From Nocardia sp. NBC_01730 (lineage in GTDB: Bacteria > Actinomycetota > Actinomycetes > Mycobacteriales > Mycobacteriaceae): DNA of 64,000 nt. How positions within the stretch are numbered: position 1 is the first letter of the stretch; every line of letters starts with the position of its first letter. Both the position numbers and the translations under genes were made by a program. Shown here one piece after another: positions 1-15,039 of this stretch. Below the pieces are notes generated by a model, which saw nothing but the letters and a program-made list of their open reading frames with translations, did not search any database and was not told where the DNA came from. The stretch spans positions 1 to 64,000 of the forward strand of contig NZ_CP109162.1 of assembly GCF_035920445.1 (NCBI RefSeq), read 5' to 3'.

Positions 1-125
1 CAAGTCAGAGCGACACGGACACCGACCCGGAGCCGAGAAGCCCAGCGGAAACGCTGAGCGGAAGGACCGGGAAACGAGGGTAGGACGAGGAGCGCCTGAC
101 AAGCCAAACAAGATCGGGGTCGAGC

Positions 126-154
126 TTGACTTCGCTCCATGGTCTGGTTAGGCT
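126..154 (+). promoter_or_regulatory. rRNA operon promoter (P1-like)
   Basis: A -35 box TTGACT (126-131) and a -10 box TAGGCT (149-154) are separated by exactly 17 bases. They lie about 245 bases before the 16S gene. The pair closely resembles the known mycobacterial rrn P1 promoter (TTGACT, TAGACT). This is by far the best sigma-A-like promoter in the first 398 bases. No other feature is recognised upstream of it. Confidence 0.7.
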
Positions 155-210
155 GGAACGGTTGCCTCGCAGAAGGTCTGGTTGGTCCGGTCTGGATGTG
201 TGTGCGTGTG

Positions 211-238
211 TTCTTTGAGAACTCAATAGTGTGTCGAT
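211..238 (+). promoter_or_regulatory. rrn leader antitermination-like box and 16S processing stem arm
   Basis: The motif TTTGAGAACTCAATAGTG resembles the leader boxA-type element of mycobacterial rrn operons, and a sister copy (TTTGAGAACTGCACAGTG) sits before the 23S gene. The segment 217-238 is also largely complementary to spacer bases 2081-2102; AGTGTGTCGAT (228-238) pairs perfectly with ATCGACACACT. It therefore looks like one arm of the RNase III stalk that loops out 16S precursor RNA. Confidence 0.6.
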
Positions 239-398
239 GAATGTCAGTGCCAATATTTTATTGGTTCCGGCCTTTCATACCCCCCGTTTGGAAGGTTGGA
301 CATTTTAGTCAACATTTTGTTGGCGTTTTGTTTTGCTGGGTTTTCGGACTCTGGTTTAAATACTTTTGATTGCACCCTTTCGGGTGTGGTTGGAGTCT

Positions 399-5378
<4,980 letters not shown>

Positions 5379-5388
<10 letters not shown>

Positions 5389-5430
5389 AAGAAGCTACGC
5401 GTCCACTGTGCAGTATCTGAAACAACACAC
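5379..5430 (+). other. 23S rRNA processing stem, 3' arm
   Basis: The reverse complement of this stretch matches 2213-2262 almost base for base over about 50 positions, with only a few mismatches and bulges. For example CGCGTCCACTGTGCAGT pairs with ACTGCACAGTGGACGCG. It is the expected double-stranded RNase III substrate that brackets 23S precursor RNA. Confidence 0.8.
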
Positions 5431-5491
5431 GCCCGCACCGCAACCCCCCAACAACACCCCGGGAGTTGCGCCGCGTGAACAGTTTCACAGA

Positions 5492-5611
5492 GTTACGGCG
5501 GCCATAGCGGCAGGGAAACGCCCGGTCCCATTCCGAACCCGGAAGCTAAGCCTGCCAGCGCCGATGGTACTGCACCCGACAGGGTGTGGGAGAGTAGGAC
5601 ACCGCCGGAAC
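5492..5611 (+). rRNA. rrf: 5S ribosomal RNA
   Basis: A 120-base 5S rRNA follows 23S after about 100 bases. Helix I is visible: GTTACGGCGG at the 5' end pairs with CCGCCGGAAC at the 3' end. The conserved CCCGGTCCCATTCCGAACCC loop and GGGAGAGTAGG segment are both present. Confidence 0.95.
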
Positions 5612-5620
5612 ATCCTTTCA

Positions 5621-5652
5621 CGATAGGGGACCCACACCAGGGTCCCCTATCG
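5621..5652 (+). terminator. rrn operon terminator
   Basis: A perfect 13-base-pair inverted repeat (CGATAGGGGACCC and its complement) with a six-base loop follows 5S by ten bases. A short GCGTTTG lies downstream. The strength and position make it the operon terminator. Confidence 0.9.
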
Positions 5653-5768
5653 GCGTTTGAGCACTTGGCCGTGCTCGGACCACTTGCCGTGCCCCCGCCC
5701 CACCGTCGGCGCATGATTGAATTTGTGGGGCCCTACTTACTTCTTGTGAAATTTAGAAAGGGAGCACC

Positions 5769-7358
5769 GTGCCGGAACAAAACGACGATCGGAAGCCCTT
5801 CCGGCGCGGCGCTCCCGACTCCGGGTCCGGTCGACGCGGCGACAGCCGTGAGAGCGGTCCGCGCTCCGGCTCGGGCCAGCGTAGCGGTGGATTCAACCGC
5901 CGCGACGACTCCGGTGAACGCGGTGGCTTCAAACGACGCGGTGAGTCCGGCGGCTCCAGTCCACGCGACAATTCATCGGAGCGCGGTGGGTTCAAGCGCC
6001 GCGAAGAATCCGACGGTGGGTTCAAGCGTGGCGATTCGGGTGAGCGCAGCGGCTCCGGCCAGCGCGATACCTCCTCCGAACGCAGTGGATTCAGGCGGCA
6101 GGACCCCTCCGGCCACCGAGGTAGCGCCAATCGTGCTGGTGACTCCGGTGGCTTCCACCACGGAGGCGACGCGGCCAAGCGCGGCGGGTCCGACCGCGGC
6201 AGCGGGTCCGCTGGGCGTGGAGGGGTCGACCGTCGCGGCGGTTCCGGCGAGCGTCGCGGTGATTCGCGTGGCAGTTTCGGTCGAGGTGGTGACTCCGGCG
6301 AGCGTGGCGGCGCCGACCGTGGCGCGGGTTCGCGTGGTGGTTTCCACCGTCGCGGTGACGATTCAGGGGACCGAAGCGATGCCCGTCGCGGCGCCTCGGG
6401 GGAGCGCGGTGGGTTCACCCGTCGCGCCGATTCGGCCGACCGCAGCGGTGGCGGGAGGCGAGGCGACTCCGGCTTCGTGCGCCGTGGTGATGCCAAGGAT
6501 CGTGGCTCGAGCGATGGCCGTGATGCCGGTGAGCGTCGTGAGTCCGACCGAGGCGACCGTCGCGGTGACTCGGACCGCGCCGAGTGGGCCGCGCGCGGTG
6601 ATGCGCCGCAGGATCGCCGTCGCGGCGGCGAGGGCGCCCGCGCCGGTGGTGGCCGTTCGGCCGACCGCCGACCGCCGCGTCCGGAAGAACCGGATCTGCC
6701 GGACGACGTCGAGCCCGCCGATCTCGACCCTGCAGTCCGCCGCGATCTGCTCAGCCTCGACAAGGGCAACGCGGAGACGGTCGCCCGTCATCTCGTGATG
6801 GCCGTGCGACTCATCGATGACGATCCGGGTTTGGCACTCGCGCATGCCAGGGCAGCGCGCCAGCGCGCCGGTCGGATCGCCGTGGTCCGCGAAACGGCAG
6901 GGGTTGCCGCCTATCACGCGGGCGAGTGGGCCGAAGCCCTGTCGGAGCTGCGCACTGCCCGCCGCATGTCCGGCGGGTCCGGCCTGCTGGCCGTGATGGC
7001 CGACTGCGAACGTGGCCTCGGCCGCGCCGAACGAGCGATCGAGCTCGGTCGCAGCGACGAGGCCCGTGCCCTGCGCGGGGACGAGGCCACTGAATTGCGT
7101 ATCGTCGTCGCGGGAGCCCGAATGGACCTCGGCCAGTACGATCAAGCCGTTGTGACCCTGCAGACGTCGGATCTCGATCTGTCACGCACCGGTTCGGCCG
7201 CGGCCCGCCTCTTCTATGCCTACGCCGACGCACTCGTCGCCGCAGGCCGCACCGATGACGGCCTCACCTGGTTCCTCAATGCCGCCTCCGCCGACCTTGA
7301 CGGCGAAACCGACGCGGAAGAACGCGCCGCCGAACTCACGGGTGACATCGACCTGTAG
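5769..7358 (+). CDS. TPR-type protein with a long Arg/Gly/Ser-rich N-terminal tail (Rv1691-like)
   Basis: The 529-residue product has two parts. Residues 1 to about 305 are low complexity, built of degenerate SGERGGF/KRR/GDSGER units rich in Arg, Gly, Ser and Asp, and predicted disordered. Residues from about 310 (DLPDDVEPADLDPAVRRDL) form an alpha-helical domain with TPR-like helix pairs (LALAHARAARQRAG, GEWAEALSELRTARRMSG). Its place before the HAD phosphatase matches M. tuberculosis Rv1691, a conserved protein of unknown role. The GTG start follows AAAGGGAG. RGG-type tails commonly bind RNA, but an RNA role here is inference. Long open frames in other phases of the repeat region are shadows. 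Confidence 0.85.
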   Translation: MPEQNDDRKPFRRGAPDSGSGRRGDSRESGPRSGSGQRSGGFNRRDDSGERGGFKRRGESGGSSPRDNSSERGGFKRREESDGGFKRGDSGERSGSGQRDTSSERSGFRRQDPSGHRGSANRAGDSGGFHHGGDAAKRGGSDRGSGSAGRGGVDRRGGSGERRGDSRGSFGRGGDSGERGGADRGAGSRGGFHRRGDDSGDRSDARRGASGERGGFTRRADSADRSGGGRRGDSGFVRRGDAKDRGSSDGRDAGERRESDRGDRRGDSDRAEWAARGDAPQDRRRGGEGARAGGGRSADRRPPRPEEPDLPDDVEPADLDPAVRRDLLSLDKGNAETVARHLVMAVRLIDDDPGLALAHARAARQRAGRIAVVRETAGVAAYHAGEWAEALSELRTARRMSGGSGLLAVMADCERGLGRAERAIELGRSDEARALRGDEATELRIVVAGARMDLGQYDQAVVTLQTSDLDLSRTGSAAARLFYAYADALVAAGRTDDGLTWFLNAASADLDGETDAEERAAELTGDIDL

Positions 7359-8038
7359 CCGGCGTGGGCGACCCAGCCGGACAGCCCCCTCGGAAAGGGA
7401 AAGGACGCCCGGCTCGGGCGGCGGAAAAGCAGCGCCGACGGTGAAGTCGCTCGATCAGCTCGGGCACCGACAGCAACGGCGGATCGGAAGATGCTCGGGT
7501 TGAAGTGCAGCAGGCCAATGCGGCCGTGTCGTTTCGCCACTCTCGTGAGGACCCGGCCGACGGGGGTCGCTGAAGTACACCCCGATGCCGTCCGATTCGA
7601 ACCCGTCCCGCGTAGCGGCTCGGCGCGTCGGTGACCGGCTTCTCCCGATACGCGGGACAGCACCCACGCCGTGTGTGGTGGGTGTTCGTTCCCTGCAGCG
7701 GCGCCACGGCGGTGTCCGTTCCGCACATCTGAGCGTGCCTCACGATGCTGCTGCCCACGCGCATGCCGGATTCGAACAGTGGTCGACAAGCGTGACGCGC
7801 AGTGCCGGAACGGATTTGGTCCAGCCGGACGATACTTGATCAGCACTGACCAGTGTGCTCGAATCCGCCACACGGCACCGACGATCCGAGCCACACAGTG
7901 GCTGACGCCACGCTTTTCCTGTCCTTCGTCTGGCGTAGTGTTCGAATGGCTCGGACTTGCCGAGATGGCTGTGCCGCCGGAGGGCCCGGTGGTGTGAGTC
8001 GGCAAGGCGCCGATCGGGTGACACGGAGTGAGAGTGGT
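7359..8038. other. 680-base intergenic region, no convincing gene
   Basis: Open frames exist on both strands, but their translations are Arg/Pro/Ser-rich shadow-type sequences without recognisable motifs or ribosome binding sites. The last part probably contains the promoter for the HAD-to-recN operon. A tRNA-like TTCGAA at about 7598 does not fold as a T arm. Confidence 0.5.
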
Positions 8039-8929
8039 GTGAAGCGACTACGGGATCGCTACCAAGCCCTGCTGCTGGATTTGGACGGCACACTGTATCG
8101 CGGTCATGCGGTGATCGAGGGTGCCCCACAGGCATTGGCCGACGCGGGCGCGGCGGCTCAGCGGCTGGTGTACGTCACGAACAATGCCAGCCGGGGCCCG
8201 GACGTCGTGGCCGCGCACTTGACCGAGCTCGGCTTTCCCGCGACGACCGACGACGTGGTGACCAGCGCGCAGGCAGCCGCCCGTCTGCTGGGCGAGCGGC
8301 TCGACCAGGGCGCGCGGGTGCTGATCGTCGGCACCGATGATCTGGCGGCCGAGGTGGACGCGGTAGGTCTCCGTGCGATTCGGCGCTTCGACGGTGCCGC
8401 TCCTGCGGCTGTGGTGCAAGGACATTCACCCCACACGGCGTGGCCGGACTTGGCCGAGGCCGCCTACGCCTTGCGCGCGGACGCGCTGTGGGTCGCCGCG
8501 AACACCGACAGGACCTTGCCGAACGAACGTGGCCTCGCTCCGGGCAACGGCGCTATGGTCGCCGCGCTGCGTGCCGCGTCCGGCCGGGAGCCGATCGTGG
8601 CGGGCAAGCCGTACGCACCCCTGCTGGAGGACGCCCTCGTCCGCGCGGACACTCGCAGCGCACTGGTGGTCGGCGACCGTCTCGACACCGACATCGAAGG
8701 CGCCAACCGCGTCGGCCTCGATTCGCTGCTGGTGCTGACCGGCGTGAGCACCCTGGACGAGCTGCGCGACGCCGCTGCCGACCAGATTCCCACCTATGTC
8801 TCCGACTCCCTGGACGCTCTCAACTATTCGCCCGTTGATCTCGCGTCCGACACCGACCTGGGGGAAGCCCTGCGAAGCAACCCTGGACGAGCCGTGACGG
8901 TTCGCGCGTCCAGTTCGGAAATCCGATAG
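8039..8929 (+). CDS. HAD-family phosphatase, NagD/glycerol-3-phosphate phosphatase type
   Basis: This 296-residue HAD hydrolase carries motif I DLDGTLYRG (nucleophile Asp14, Asp16), motif II VTNNASR and the motif IV GDRLDTDIEGA. The C2-type cap between them is the NagD/p-nitrophenyl-phosphatase class. The syntenic M. tuberculosis Rv1692 is a glycerol-3-phosphate phosphatase that recycles glycerol from polar lipids, so that is the likely activity. The start chosen is GTG at 8039, preceded by GGAG at good spacing; GTG at 8018 in the same frame is an alternative, and the frame is open far upstream. It begins the tight operon running to recN. Confidence 0.85.
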   Translation: MKRLRDRYQALLLDLDGTLYRGHAVIEGAPQALADAGAAAQRLVYVTNNASRGPDVVAAHLTELGFPATTDDVVTSAQAAARLLGERLDQGARVLIVGTDDLAAEVDAVGLRAIRRFDGAAPAAVVQGHSPHTAWPDLAEAAYALRADALWVAANTDRTLPNERGLAPGNGAMVAALRAASGREPIVAGKPYAPLLEDALVRADTRSALVVGDRLDTDIEGANRVGLDSLLVLTGVSTLDELRDAAADQIPTYVSDSLDALNYSPVDLASDTDLGEALRSNPGRAVTVRASSSEIR

Positions 8930-8942
8930 CGTTGACGCCACG

Positions 8943-9257
8943 ATGACTACTCCCATGCCCCGTTCCAACGGCCCCGGAATGCACGCCGCCGGGGCGAACG
9001 GCCCCCGCCCCGGGGTCCCGTTGCCCGGTCAGCATCTTGCGGGCGTGCAAGGGCAACCGGAGCCTGCCGACCCGGACCGGATTAGCGGAGAGGTCGACAG
9101 CCTGCTCGCTGAACTCGACACACGCACCGGCTGGGCCGGAGCGACGGTGGCGGCCGACAGCGCCGAATCCGGCGCGGATATCACCCGTCGCGCCCGAATC
9201 CTGGAGCAGGCACACGACGTGCTCGTTCGAGCACTGGCCACGGTGGACAAGATCTGA
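8943..9257 (+). CDS. Small conserved protein of unknown function (Rv1693-like)
   Basis: The 104-residue product has a Pro/Gly-rich first half and a helical second half (about 46-104: EVDSLLAELDTRTGWAG, then RRARILEQAHDVLVRAL). No catalytic motif is visible. It lies 13 bases after the HAD gene and one base before tlyA, in the position of the small M. tuberculosis gene Rv1693. The ATG start at 8943 is retained because the helical core and the synteny fit. Function is unknown. Confidence 0.8.
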   Translation: MTTPMPRSNGPGMHAAGANGPRPGVPLPGQHLAGVQGQPEPADPDRISGEVDSLLAELDTRTGWAGATVAADSAESGADITRRARILEQAHDVLVRALATVDKI

Positions 9258-9258
9258 A

Positions 9259-10080
9259 GTGGCCCGACGCTCGCGAGTGGACGCGGAACTGGTTCGCCGC
9301 GGATTGGCGAGATCGCGAGAGCACGCGGTCGAGCTGATCGGTGCGGGCCGCGTCCTGATAGCTGGAACGGTTGCCGTCAAGGCAGCGACCGCCGTGGAAT
9401 CGGGCACGCCGTTGGTGGTGCGCGCGGAACCCGACGAGGTTTCCTGGGCATCGCGCGGGGCGCACAAACTACTCGGCGCGCTGGAGCAGTTCGAGTCGCA
9501 GGGGCTCTCGGTCGCGGGTAAGCGGTGCCTGGACGCGGGCGCGTCTACCGGCGGCTTCACGGATGTCCTGCTTTCGCGCGAGGCGCGTGAGGTGATCGCG
9601 GTCGACGTCGGCTATGGCCAGCTGGTCTGGCGTCTGCAGAGCGACGAGCGGGTCCGGGTGTTCGACCGCACCAATGTGCGCCACCTGACTCCCGAAGCGA
9701 TCGGCGGCACTGTCGAACTTGTGGTGGGCGACCTGTCGTTCATCTCGCTCGGCGTGGTCCTGCCCGCGCTGGCGGCCTGCGCGGCGCCAGGCGCCGACCT
9801 GTTGCCGATGGTGAAGCCGCAGTTCGAGGTGGGTAAGGAGCGTGTGGGCTCAGGCGGTGTGGTGCGTGACTCCGCGCTGCGGGCCGAAGCGGTCCGTACA
9901 GTCGCCGCCGCGGCGGCGGAACTCGGCATGCGTACCGTCGGCGTAGTGGCGAGCCCTTTGCCAGGGCCGTCGGGCAATGTCGAATACTTCTTGTGGCTGC
10001 GCAAGGACGGGCAGTTCGAAGACGACGGCGAGCAGGTCGCGGTCCTCGTCGAACGTGCGGTTGAGGAGGGTCCACAGTGA
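9259..10080 (+). CDS. tlyA: TlyA, 16S/23S rRNA 2'-O-methyltransferase
   Basis: This 273-residue protein has an N-terminal S4 RNA-binding domain (about 1-60, [22 protein letters not shown]) and a FtsJ-like Rossmann methyltransferase with the SAM motif [13 protein letters not shown] near residue 90. TlyA methylates ribose of C1409 in 16S and C1920 in 23S rRNA, and its loss gives capreomycin resistance in mycobacteria. GTG 9259 is chosen because it starts right after the previous stop and gives the usual length. The frame is open upstream. Its stop overlaps the nadK start (GTGA). Confidence 0.95.
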   Translation: MARRSRVDAELVRRGLARSREHAVELIGAGRVLIAGTVAVKAATAVESGTPLVVRAEPDEVSWASRGAHKLLGALEQFESQGLSVAGKRCLDAGASTGGFTDVLLSREAREVIAVDVGYGQLVWRLQSDERVRVFDRTNVRHLTPEAIGGTVELVVGDLSFISLGVVLPALAACAAPGADLLPMVKPQFEVGKERVGSGGVVRDSALRAEAVRTVAAAAAELGMRTVGVVASPLPGPSGNVEYFLWLRKDGQFEDDGEQVAVLVERAVEEGPQ

Positions 10081-11036
10081 ACGTGCTGGCACGGGCCGGA
10101 TGCCGGGAGATCCTACTGGTGTCGCATCCGGGCCGGGCGGAGATCATCGAGACCGCCCACCGGGTGGCGAAGATCTTCGCGGACGCGGGCATCTGCCTGC
10201 GGGTGCTCGCGGACGAGGCGGACAGCACCCGATTCGAGGCCGAGCCGGGCGGCTACCCGCTGCGCGTGGTCGAGCATGGCCTCCAAGCGGCGGTCGGCTG
10301 CGAGATGGTGCTCGTGCTCGGTGGCGACGGAACGTTCCTGCGCGCCGCCGAGTTGGCGCGCTCGGCCGCGGTGCCGGTCCTCGGAATCAACCTCGGCCGC
10401 ATCGGGTTTCTCACCGAGGCCGAGGCCGAGCACTTGGACGAGGCGCTGGCGCAGGTGGTCCGGCGCGATTACACGATCGAGCACCGGATGACCATCGACG
10501 TCACGGTCCGGGTCGAGGACGAGGTGGTCGAGAGCGGCTGGGCGTTGAACGAGGCGAGCATCGAAAACGCCTCGCGCATGGGCGTGCTCGAAGTGGTGCT
10601 CGAGGTCGATGGTCGCCCGGTGTCCGCGTTCGGCTGCGACGGCATCCTGATCGCGACGCCGACCGGATCGACCGCCTACGCCTTCTCCGCGGGCGGCCCG
10701 GTGGTGTGGCCGGAACTCGAAGCGCTGCTGGTGATTCCGAGCAATGCCCATGCCTTGTTCGCGCGGCCGCTGGTGACCAGCCCGGAGTCGCGGATCGCGG
10801 TCGAATCCGTTGCGACCGGTCACGATGCGATAGTTTTCCTGGACGGCAGGCGCACGCTCGCACTGCCGAAGGGCGGCCGGGTGGAAGCGGTCCGCGGCGC
10901 CGAGCCGGTGCGCTGGGTGCGGCTGGACTCCGCACCGTTCGCCGACCGGATGGTGCGCAAGTTCCAATTGCCCGTGACAGGCTGGCGTGGCCGACGGCGA
11001 ACGGAGAGCACAAGTGCTGACAGAGATCAGGATTGA
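10077..11036 (+). CDS. nadK: NAD kinase
   Basis: The 319-residue product phosphorylates NAD to NADP, using ATP or polyphosphate in actinobacteria. The signature [11 protein letters not shown] lies at about 82-92, followed by [12 protein letters not shown] and the conserved [15 protein letters not shown] segment. The GTG start overlaps the tlyA stop, and the gene runs 23 bases into recN. It corresponds to ppnK (Rv1695). Confidence 0.95.
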   Translation: MNVLARAGCREILLVSHPGRAEIIETAHRVAKIFADAGICLRVLADEADSTRFEAEPGGYPLRVVEHGLQAAVGCEMVLVLGGDGTFLRAAELARSAAVPVLGINLGRIGFLTEAEAEHLDEALAQVVRRDYTIEHRMTIDVTVRVEDEVVESGWALNEASIENASRMGVLEVVLEVDGRPVSAFGCDGILIATPTGSTAYAFSAGGPVVWPELEALLVIPSNAHALFARPLVTSPESRIAVESVATGHDAIVFLDGRRTLALPKGGRVEAVRGAEPVRWVRLDSAPFADRMVRKFQLPVTGWRGRRRTESTSADRDQD

Positions 11037-12798
11037 CGGTCTTGGCGTCATTTCCACAGCCACAGCGCAGTTTCACGAGGGGCTGACCTGCCTGACCGGT
11101 GAGACCGGAGCAGGCAAGACCATGGTGGTGACCAGCCTGCATCTGCTCAGCGGCGCGCGGGCCGATGCGGGCCGGGTCCGGCTCGGCGCGTCCCGTGCCG
11201 TGGTCGAGGGCCGGTTCACCATCGATGACGTCAACGATGCGGCCCGTGCCGAGGTCGCGCGGGTTCTGGAAGCGGCAGCGGCCGAACGGGACGACGATGG
11301 CAGCATCATCGCCATCCGAACGGTCGGCAGCGACGGGCGGTCTCGCGCGCACCTCGGCGGTCGCGGCGTACCCGCCTCGGTGTTGGCCGATTTCACCGCG
11401 CCCCTGTTGACGGTGCACGGCCAGAACGACCAGCTGCGCCTGCAGCGCCCCGATCAGCAGTTGTCCGCGCTCGACCAGTTCGCCGCCGACACCGTGGGTC
11501 CGCTGCTGCGGAAATACCAAGTCCAGCGCCGTTCCTGGCTGGAAGCCAGGAACGAACTGCTCGAACGGACCGCGCACAGCAGGGATCTGGCGCTCGAGGC
11601 CGACCGGCTCAAACACTCGCTGAACGACATCGACGCCATCGCACCGGAGCTCGGCGAGGACGTGCGCATCGTCGACGAGGTCCGCAGGCTCAGCGACCTG
11701 GACTCGTTACGTGAGGCGGCGGCCACCGCGCGCGACGCGTTGGCCGGACCGGCCGACGCTCCCGAAGACGGTTCCGGCGCACTGGAATTGCTCGGTGCCG
11801 CGCGCGCCCGCATCGAATCGGCCGACGATCCCGCGCTGATCGCCCTCATGCCTCGCCTGGCCGACGCCATTGCCGTGGTGGTCGATCTGACCACCGAGCT
11901 GAGCGGCTACCTCTCGGACCTGCCTTCGGATCCGGGCGCGCTGGACGCGCTGCTCACTCGGCAGGCCGAGCTGAAGACGCTGACCCGCAAGTACGCGCCC
12001 GACATCGACGGTGTGATCGCCTGGGCCGACGAGGCGCGAACCAGGCTCGGCTCGCTCGACGTGTCCGAGGAGGCGCTGACCAAGTTGGCCGCGGAGGTGG
12101 ACGTCGCGGCCGAGCGGGTACGGGAGGCGGCGAAGAAACTGAGCGCCGCGCGAACCAAGGCGGCGGGCAAACTGGGGGCCGCCGTCAGTGCCGAGCTGGG
12201 TGGCCTCGCGATGGGCAAGGCGCGCCTGGCGGTCGAAGTTCGGCCGCTGCCCGCGAGCCCGCAGGACTCCGCGCCGCTCACCGTCGGCGGGCAGGAACTG
12301 CACGCCGGTTCATCTGGCATCGATGAGGTCGAGTTCCGCCTGTCGGCGCATTCGGGCGCACAGTCGCTGCCATTGAGCAAGAGTGCCTCTGGTGGTGAGT
12401 TGTCGCGCGTGATGCTGGCGCTCGAGGTTGTCCTCGCCGACTCCGACCACGGCGCGACTATGGTGTTCGACGAGGTCGACGCCGGCGTCGGCGGCCGGGC
12501 CGCGGTCGAGATCGGCCGCAGGTTGGCCCGGCTCGCCCGCACGCATCAGGTCATCGTGGTCACCCATCTGCCACAGGTGGCGGCGTTCGCCGACACCCAC
12601 CTGGTGGTCGACAAGTCCGACAACGGCAAGGGCAAAGTCGACAGCGGCGTTCGTGCGCTCACCAAGGATGAGCGTGTCATCGAATTGGCCCGCATGCTTG
12701 CCGGTCTCGACGACACCGAGACCGGCCGGGCGCACGCGGAGGAGCTGCTGGCTACGGCGCGTGCCGAGAAGTCGGGCACCGAGGTAGCGACGCGGTGA
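11014..12798 (+). CDS. recN: DNA repair ATPase RecN
   Basis: The 594-residue SMC-like protein acts in double-strand break repair. The Walker A motif GETGAGKT is at 29-36, long helical coiled-coil segments occupy the middle, and the C-terminal half has the signature [18 protein letters not shown] and Walker [16 protein letters not shown] 11014 with an upstream CGGAGAG is preferred over GTG 10987, because the family starts at the beta strand [12 protein letters not shown]. It is translationally close-coupled to nadK. Confidence 0.95.
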   Translation: MLTEIRIDGLGVISTATAQFHEGLTCLTGETGAGKTMVVTSLHLLSGARADAGRVRLGASRAVVEGRFTIDDVNDAARAEVARVLEAAAAERDDDGSIIAIRTVGSDGRSRAHLGGRGVPASVLADFTAPLLTVHGQNDQLRLQRPDQQLSALDQFAADTVGPLLRKYQVQRRSWLEARNELLERTAHSRDLALEADRLKHSLNDIDAIAPELGEDVRIVDEVRRLSDLDSLREAAATARDALAGPADAPEDGSGALELLGAARARIESADDPALIALMPRLADAIAVVVDLTTELSGYLSDLPSDPGALDALLTRQAELKTLTRKYAPDIDGVIAWADEARTRLGSLDVSEEALTKLAAEVDVAAERVREAAKKLSAARTKAAGKLGAAVSAELGGLAMGKARLAVEVRPLPASPQDSAPLTVGGQELHAGSSGIDEVEFRLSAHSGAQSLPLSKSASGGELSRVMLALEVVLADSDHGATMVFDEVDAGVGGRAAVEIGRRLARLARTHQVIVVTHLPQVAAFADTHLVVDKSDNGKGKVDSGVRALTKDERVIELARMLAGLDDTETGRAHAEELLATARAEKSGTEVATR

Positions 12799-12807
12799 TC
12801 GCGTCGA

Positions 12808-13227
12808 TCAGCGCACGGCCTTCTGCGCGCCCTTGATGAACTGGCCGATCAGGTTCTTCAGGCCGAACTCCAGCACCTTGGCGGGCACGGGGAGTGTGGG
12901 GTCGGACTCCATTGTGTAGGAGACCAGGGTGCCGTTGTCGGTGTCAGCGAAGGTGACGATGCCGACGTGCCGTTTCACCGGCGCGCCCTTGACGATCTTG
13001 TATTCCATCCGCTCGCCGGGCACCAGCTTGGTGATCTCCTCGGTGATGCCGAGCGGACCGAGTCCGACTATGTGCTGGGCGCCGACGCCCTCACGTTCGG
13101 TCAGGCCCGGCTTGGTCAGCTTGACCTGGACCGGAAGGTAGGGGCTGATGCTTTCGCGGTCGGCGAAGAGCCGGTACACGACATCGCGCGGCGCGGCGAT
13201 GACGGCGTCGACGGTGGTGCTGGCCAT
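12808..13227 (-). CDS. SRPBCC (START/polyketide cyclase-like) fold protein
   Basis: The 139-residue product begins STTVDAVIAAPRDVVYRLFADRESISPYLP, the usual first strand and helix of SRPBCC ligand-binding proteins, and ends in the long amphipathic helix KVLEFGLKNLIGQFIKGAQKAV. Such proteins bind hydrophobic ligands; the ligand here is unknown. It is convergent with recN (ten bases between stops) and has no obvious partner. It interrupts the otherwise plus-strand conserved block, so it is a lineage-specific insertion relative to M. tuberculosis. Confidence 0.8.
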   Translation of the reverse strand: MASTTVDAVIAAPRDVVYRLFADRESISPYLPVQVKLTKPGLTEREGVGAQHIVGLGPLGITEEITKLVPGERMEYKIVKGAPVKRHVGIVTFADTDNGTLVSYTMESDPTLPVPAKVLEFGLKNLIGQFIKGAQKAVR

Positions 13228-13817
13228 GGGGCCTCCTCTTCGAGTTACCTGTGACGGGCAGCATATAGGTACGCCTTGCTCCGCTCGCTGATCGTGTTGT
13301 CCGCATCACAGTCAGTGGCGAGCGCGTCATGATGGCTGATGTGCCCAGTACGGGAACCGTCTCAGACGGGTTGCTGGGCTGATCTTGAACCTCAATGAAA
13401 TTAGCGAGCAGGCGTCCGGCAGTTGGGATTCACGTGACCTGAATCGGGATCGACAGTTCGGCACTCCGCCTCGGATCGGATCGATAGCGGCTCATTCGCT
13501 GGATGGCGAATTCGAACGGAGAGCTGGCTTGGGGAGCGCTCGGTCGCGTCGCGTCGTTTCGGTCTCCTGCGATGGCGGTGAAGGTAATCCATGTCTGGGG
13601 TTCTGTGCTGTCGCTCGTTCACCCAGGGCGTTCCGAACAGGAAAATATGGTGTAAGTCGGCCTTTTGTAGCACGCCCGATCCTGAATCCGGCCGGTGGAT
13701 CGATGCTGAAGAGGGGTCGGAACCGTGTGGTGCGTGGAGCTATCGCAGTGACGGATGTGCTAGATGATACGGCGCGCCTCCACCAATGGTTGAGAGTTTG
13801 CCGCCATCATCGGCCAC
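13228..13817. other. 590-base intergenic region
   Basis: This divergent region separates the SRPBCC gene (minus) from steA (plus). It should contain both promoters. Open frames here have shadow-type translations, and no RNA gene or repeat is recognised. Confidence 0.5.
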
Positions 13818-15026
13818 ATGAGGATGCTGGCGCTGTTGTCGAAGAACACCGATACGCCGCCCGGTCTGACCGGGACAGCCAGGGTGGATCGCAACACCCG
13901 GCGTCTGCTGAAGCGGGTGGGACCGGGTGACATCGTCGTTTTCGACGAGATGGACATCGACCGGATGACCGCCGACCAGCTGGTCGAGGCCGGCGTGGTG
14001 GCGGTGATCAACACCTCGCCGTCTATCTCAGGCCGCTATCCGAACCTCGGCCCGGAAGTGCTGGTGGCGAACGGGATTCTGCTGCTGGACACAGTGAGTT
14101 CGGACGCGTTCGGCAAGATCAAGGACGGTAGCAAGGTCCGTATCGACGAGGGTGTCGTCTACGCCGACAAGATGATCAAGAAGGAGCCGGAGGTCCTGGT
14201 CGAGGGCATCGAGCTCACCGAATCGGCCGTCGTCGAGCGGATGATCGCGGCGCGCAACGGGCTGGCCGATCACCTGGAGGCGTTCGCGGGCAACACCATC
14301 GAGTTCATCCGCACCGAAAGCCCGCTGCTCATCGACGGTATCGGCGTGCCGGAGCTAGAGCTGGTCATGAAGCACCGGCACGTCGTCGTCGTCGCGGACG
14401 GCCCGGATCACGCCGATGATCTCGCGCGGCTCAAACCGTTCATCAAGGAGTACGTGCCGATCATGATCGGGGTCGGCCGTGGTGCGGACACCCTGGTGAA
14501 GCGGGGCTACCGACCCGACCTCATCATCGGCGACCCGGACGAGATCACTTCCGCGACGATGAAGTGCGGAGCCGAGGTGATCCTGCCCGCCGACACGGAC
14601 GGTCACGCCAAGGGACTCGAACGCATCCAGGATCTCGGCATCGGCGCGACGACGTTTCCCTCGTCGGGCTCGCCGGCCGACTTGGCGCTGCTGCTAGCCG
14701 ACCACCACGGCGCCTCGCTCATCGTCACCGTGGGCGCCGCGGCCTCGCTCGACGACTTCTTCGACCGCGGCCGCCGCGGCAGCAATCCGGCGACCTTCCT
14801 CACCCGGCTCAAGGTCGGTACCAAGCTGACCGACGCGAAGGCAGTCGCCACGCTCTACGGCAACCGGGTCTCCGGGATCGCCATCGCGCTGGTGGTGCTC
14901 GCCGCGTTGGTCGCGGTGATCGTCGTGCTGCTCGCGGCCAACAGCGGCGGGGATGTCACGGACTGGGCCATCGAGACTTGGAACCGGTTCGCGCTCTGGG
15001 TACACGGGCTCGTCGGCGACAAATAA
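13818..15026 (+). CDS. steA: SteA-like cell-envelope/division protein with thiamine pyrophosphokinase-like fold
   Basis: The 402-residue product is homologous by order and motifs to M. tuberculosis Rv1697 and corynebacterial SteA. The start MRMLALLSKNT is the conserved family start. It includes the segment SGRYPNLGPEVL, the HLEAFAGNTIEFI block, the GDPDEIT and DTDGHAKG motifs of the pyrophosphokinase-like catalytic region, and one C-terminal membrane span (about 355-380). SteA and SteB affect daughter-cell separation in Corynebacterium. The role here is inferred from that; catalytic activity is not established. Confidence 0.9.
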   Translation: MRMLALLSKNTDTPPGLTGTARVDRNTRRLLKRVGPGDIVVFDEMDIDRMTADQLVEAGVVAVINTSPSISGRYPNLGPEVLVANGILLLDTVSSDAFGKIKDGSKVRIDEGVVYADKMIKKEPEVLVEGIELTESAVVERMIAARNGLADHLEAFAGNTIEFIRTESPLLIDGIGVPELELVMKHRHVVVVADGPDHADDLARLKPFIKEYVPIMIGVGRGADTLVKRGYRPDLIIGDPDEITSATMKCGAEVILPADTDGHAKGLERIQDLGIGATTFPSSGSPADLALLLADHHGASLIVTVGAAASLDDFFDRGRRGSNPATFLTRLKVGTKLTDAKAVATLYGNRVSGIAIALVVLAALVAVIVVLLAANSGGDVTDWAIETWNRFALWVHGLVGDK

Positions 15027-15039
15027 TTCAGGGAGAATG

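Noticed and set aside
5584..6769. Long open frames on both strands across the Arg/Gly repeat region (404 and 338 residues)
   Set aside because: They are frame shadows of the GC-rich repeat DNA. Only the frame from 5769 has a ribosome site and a conserved C-terminal domain.
7590..7615. TTCGAA tRNA-like T loop at 7598 and another at 58550
   Set aside because: Neither has complementary five-base stems or the other arms of a tRNA.
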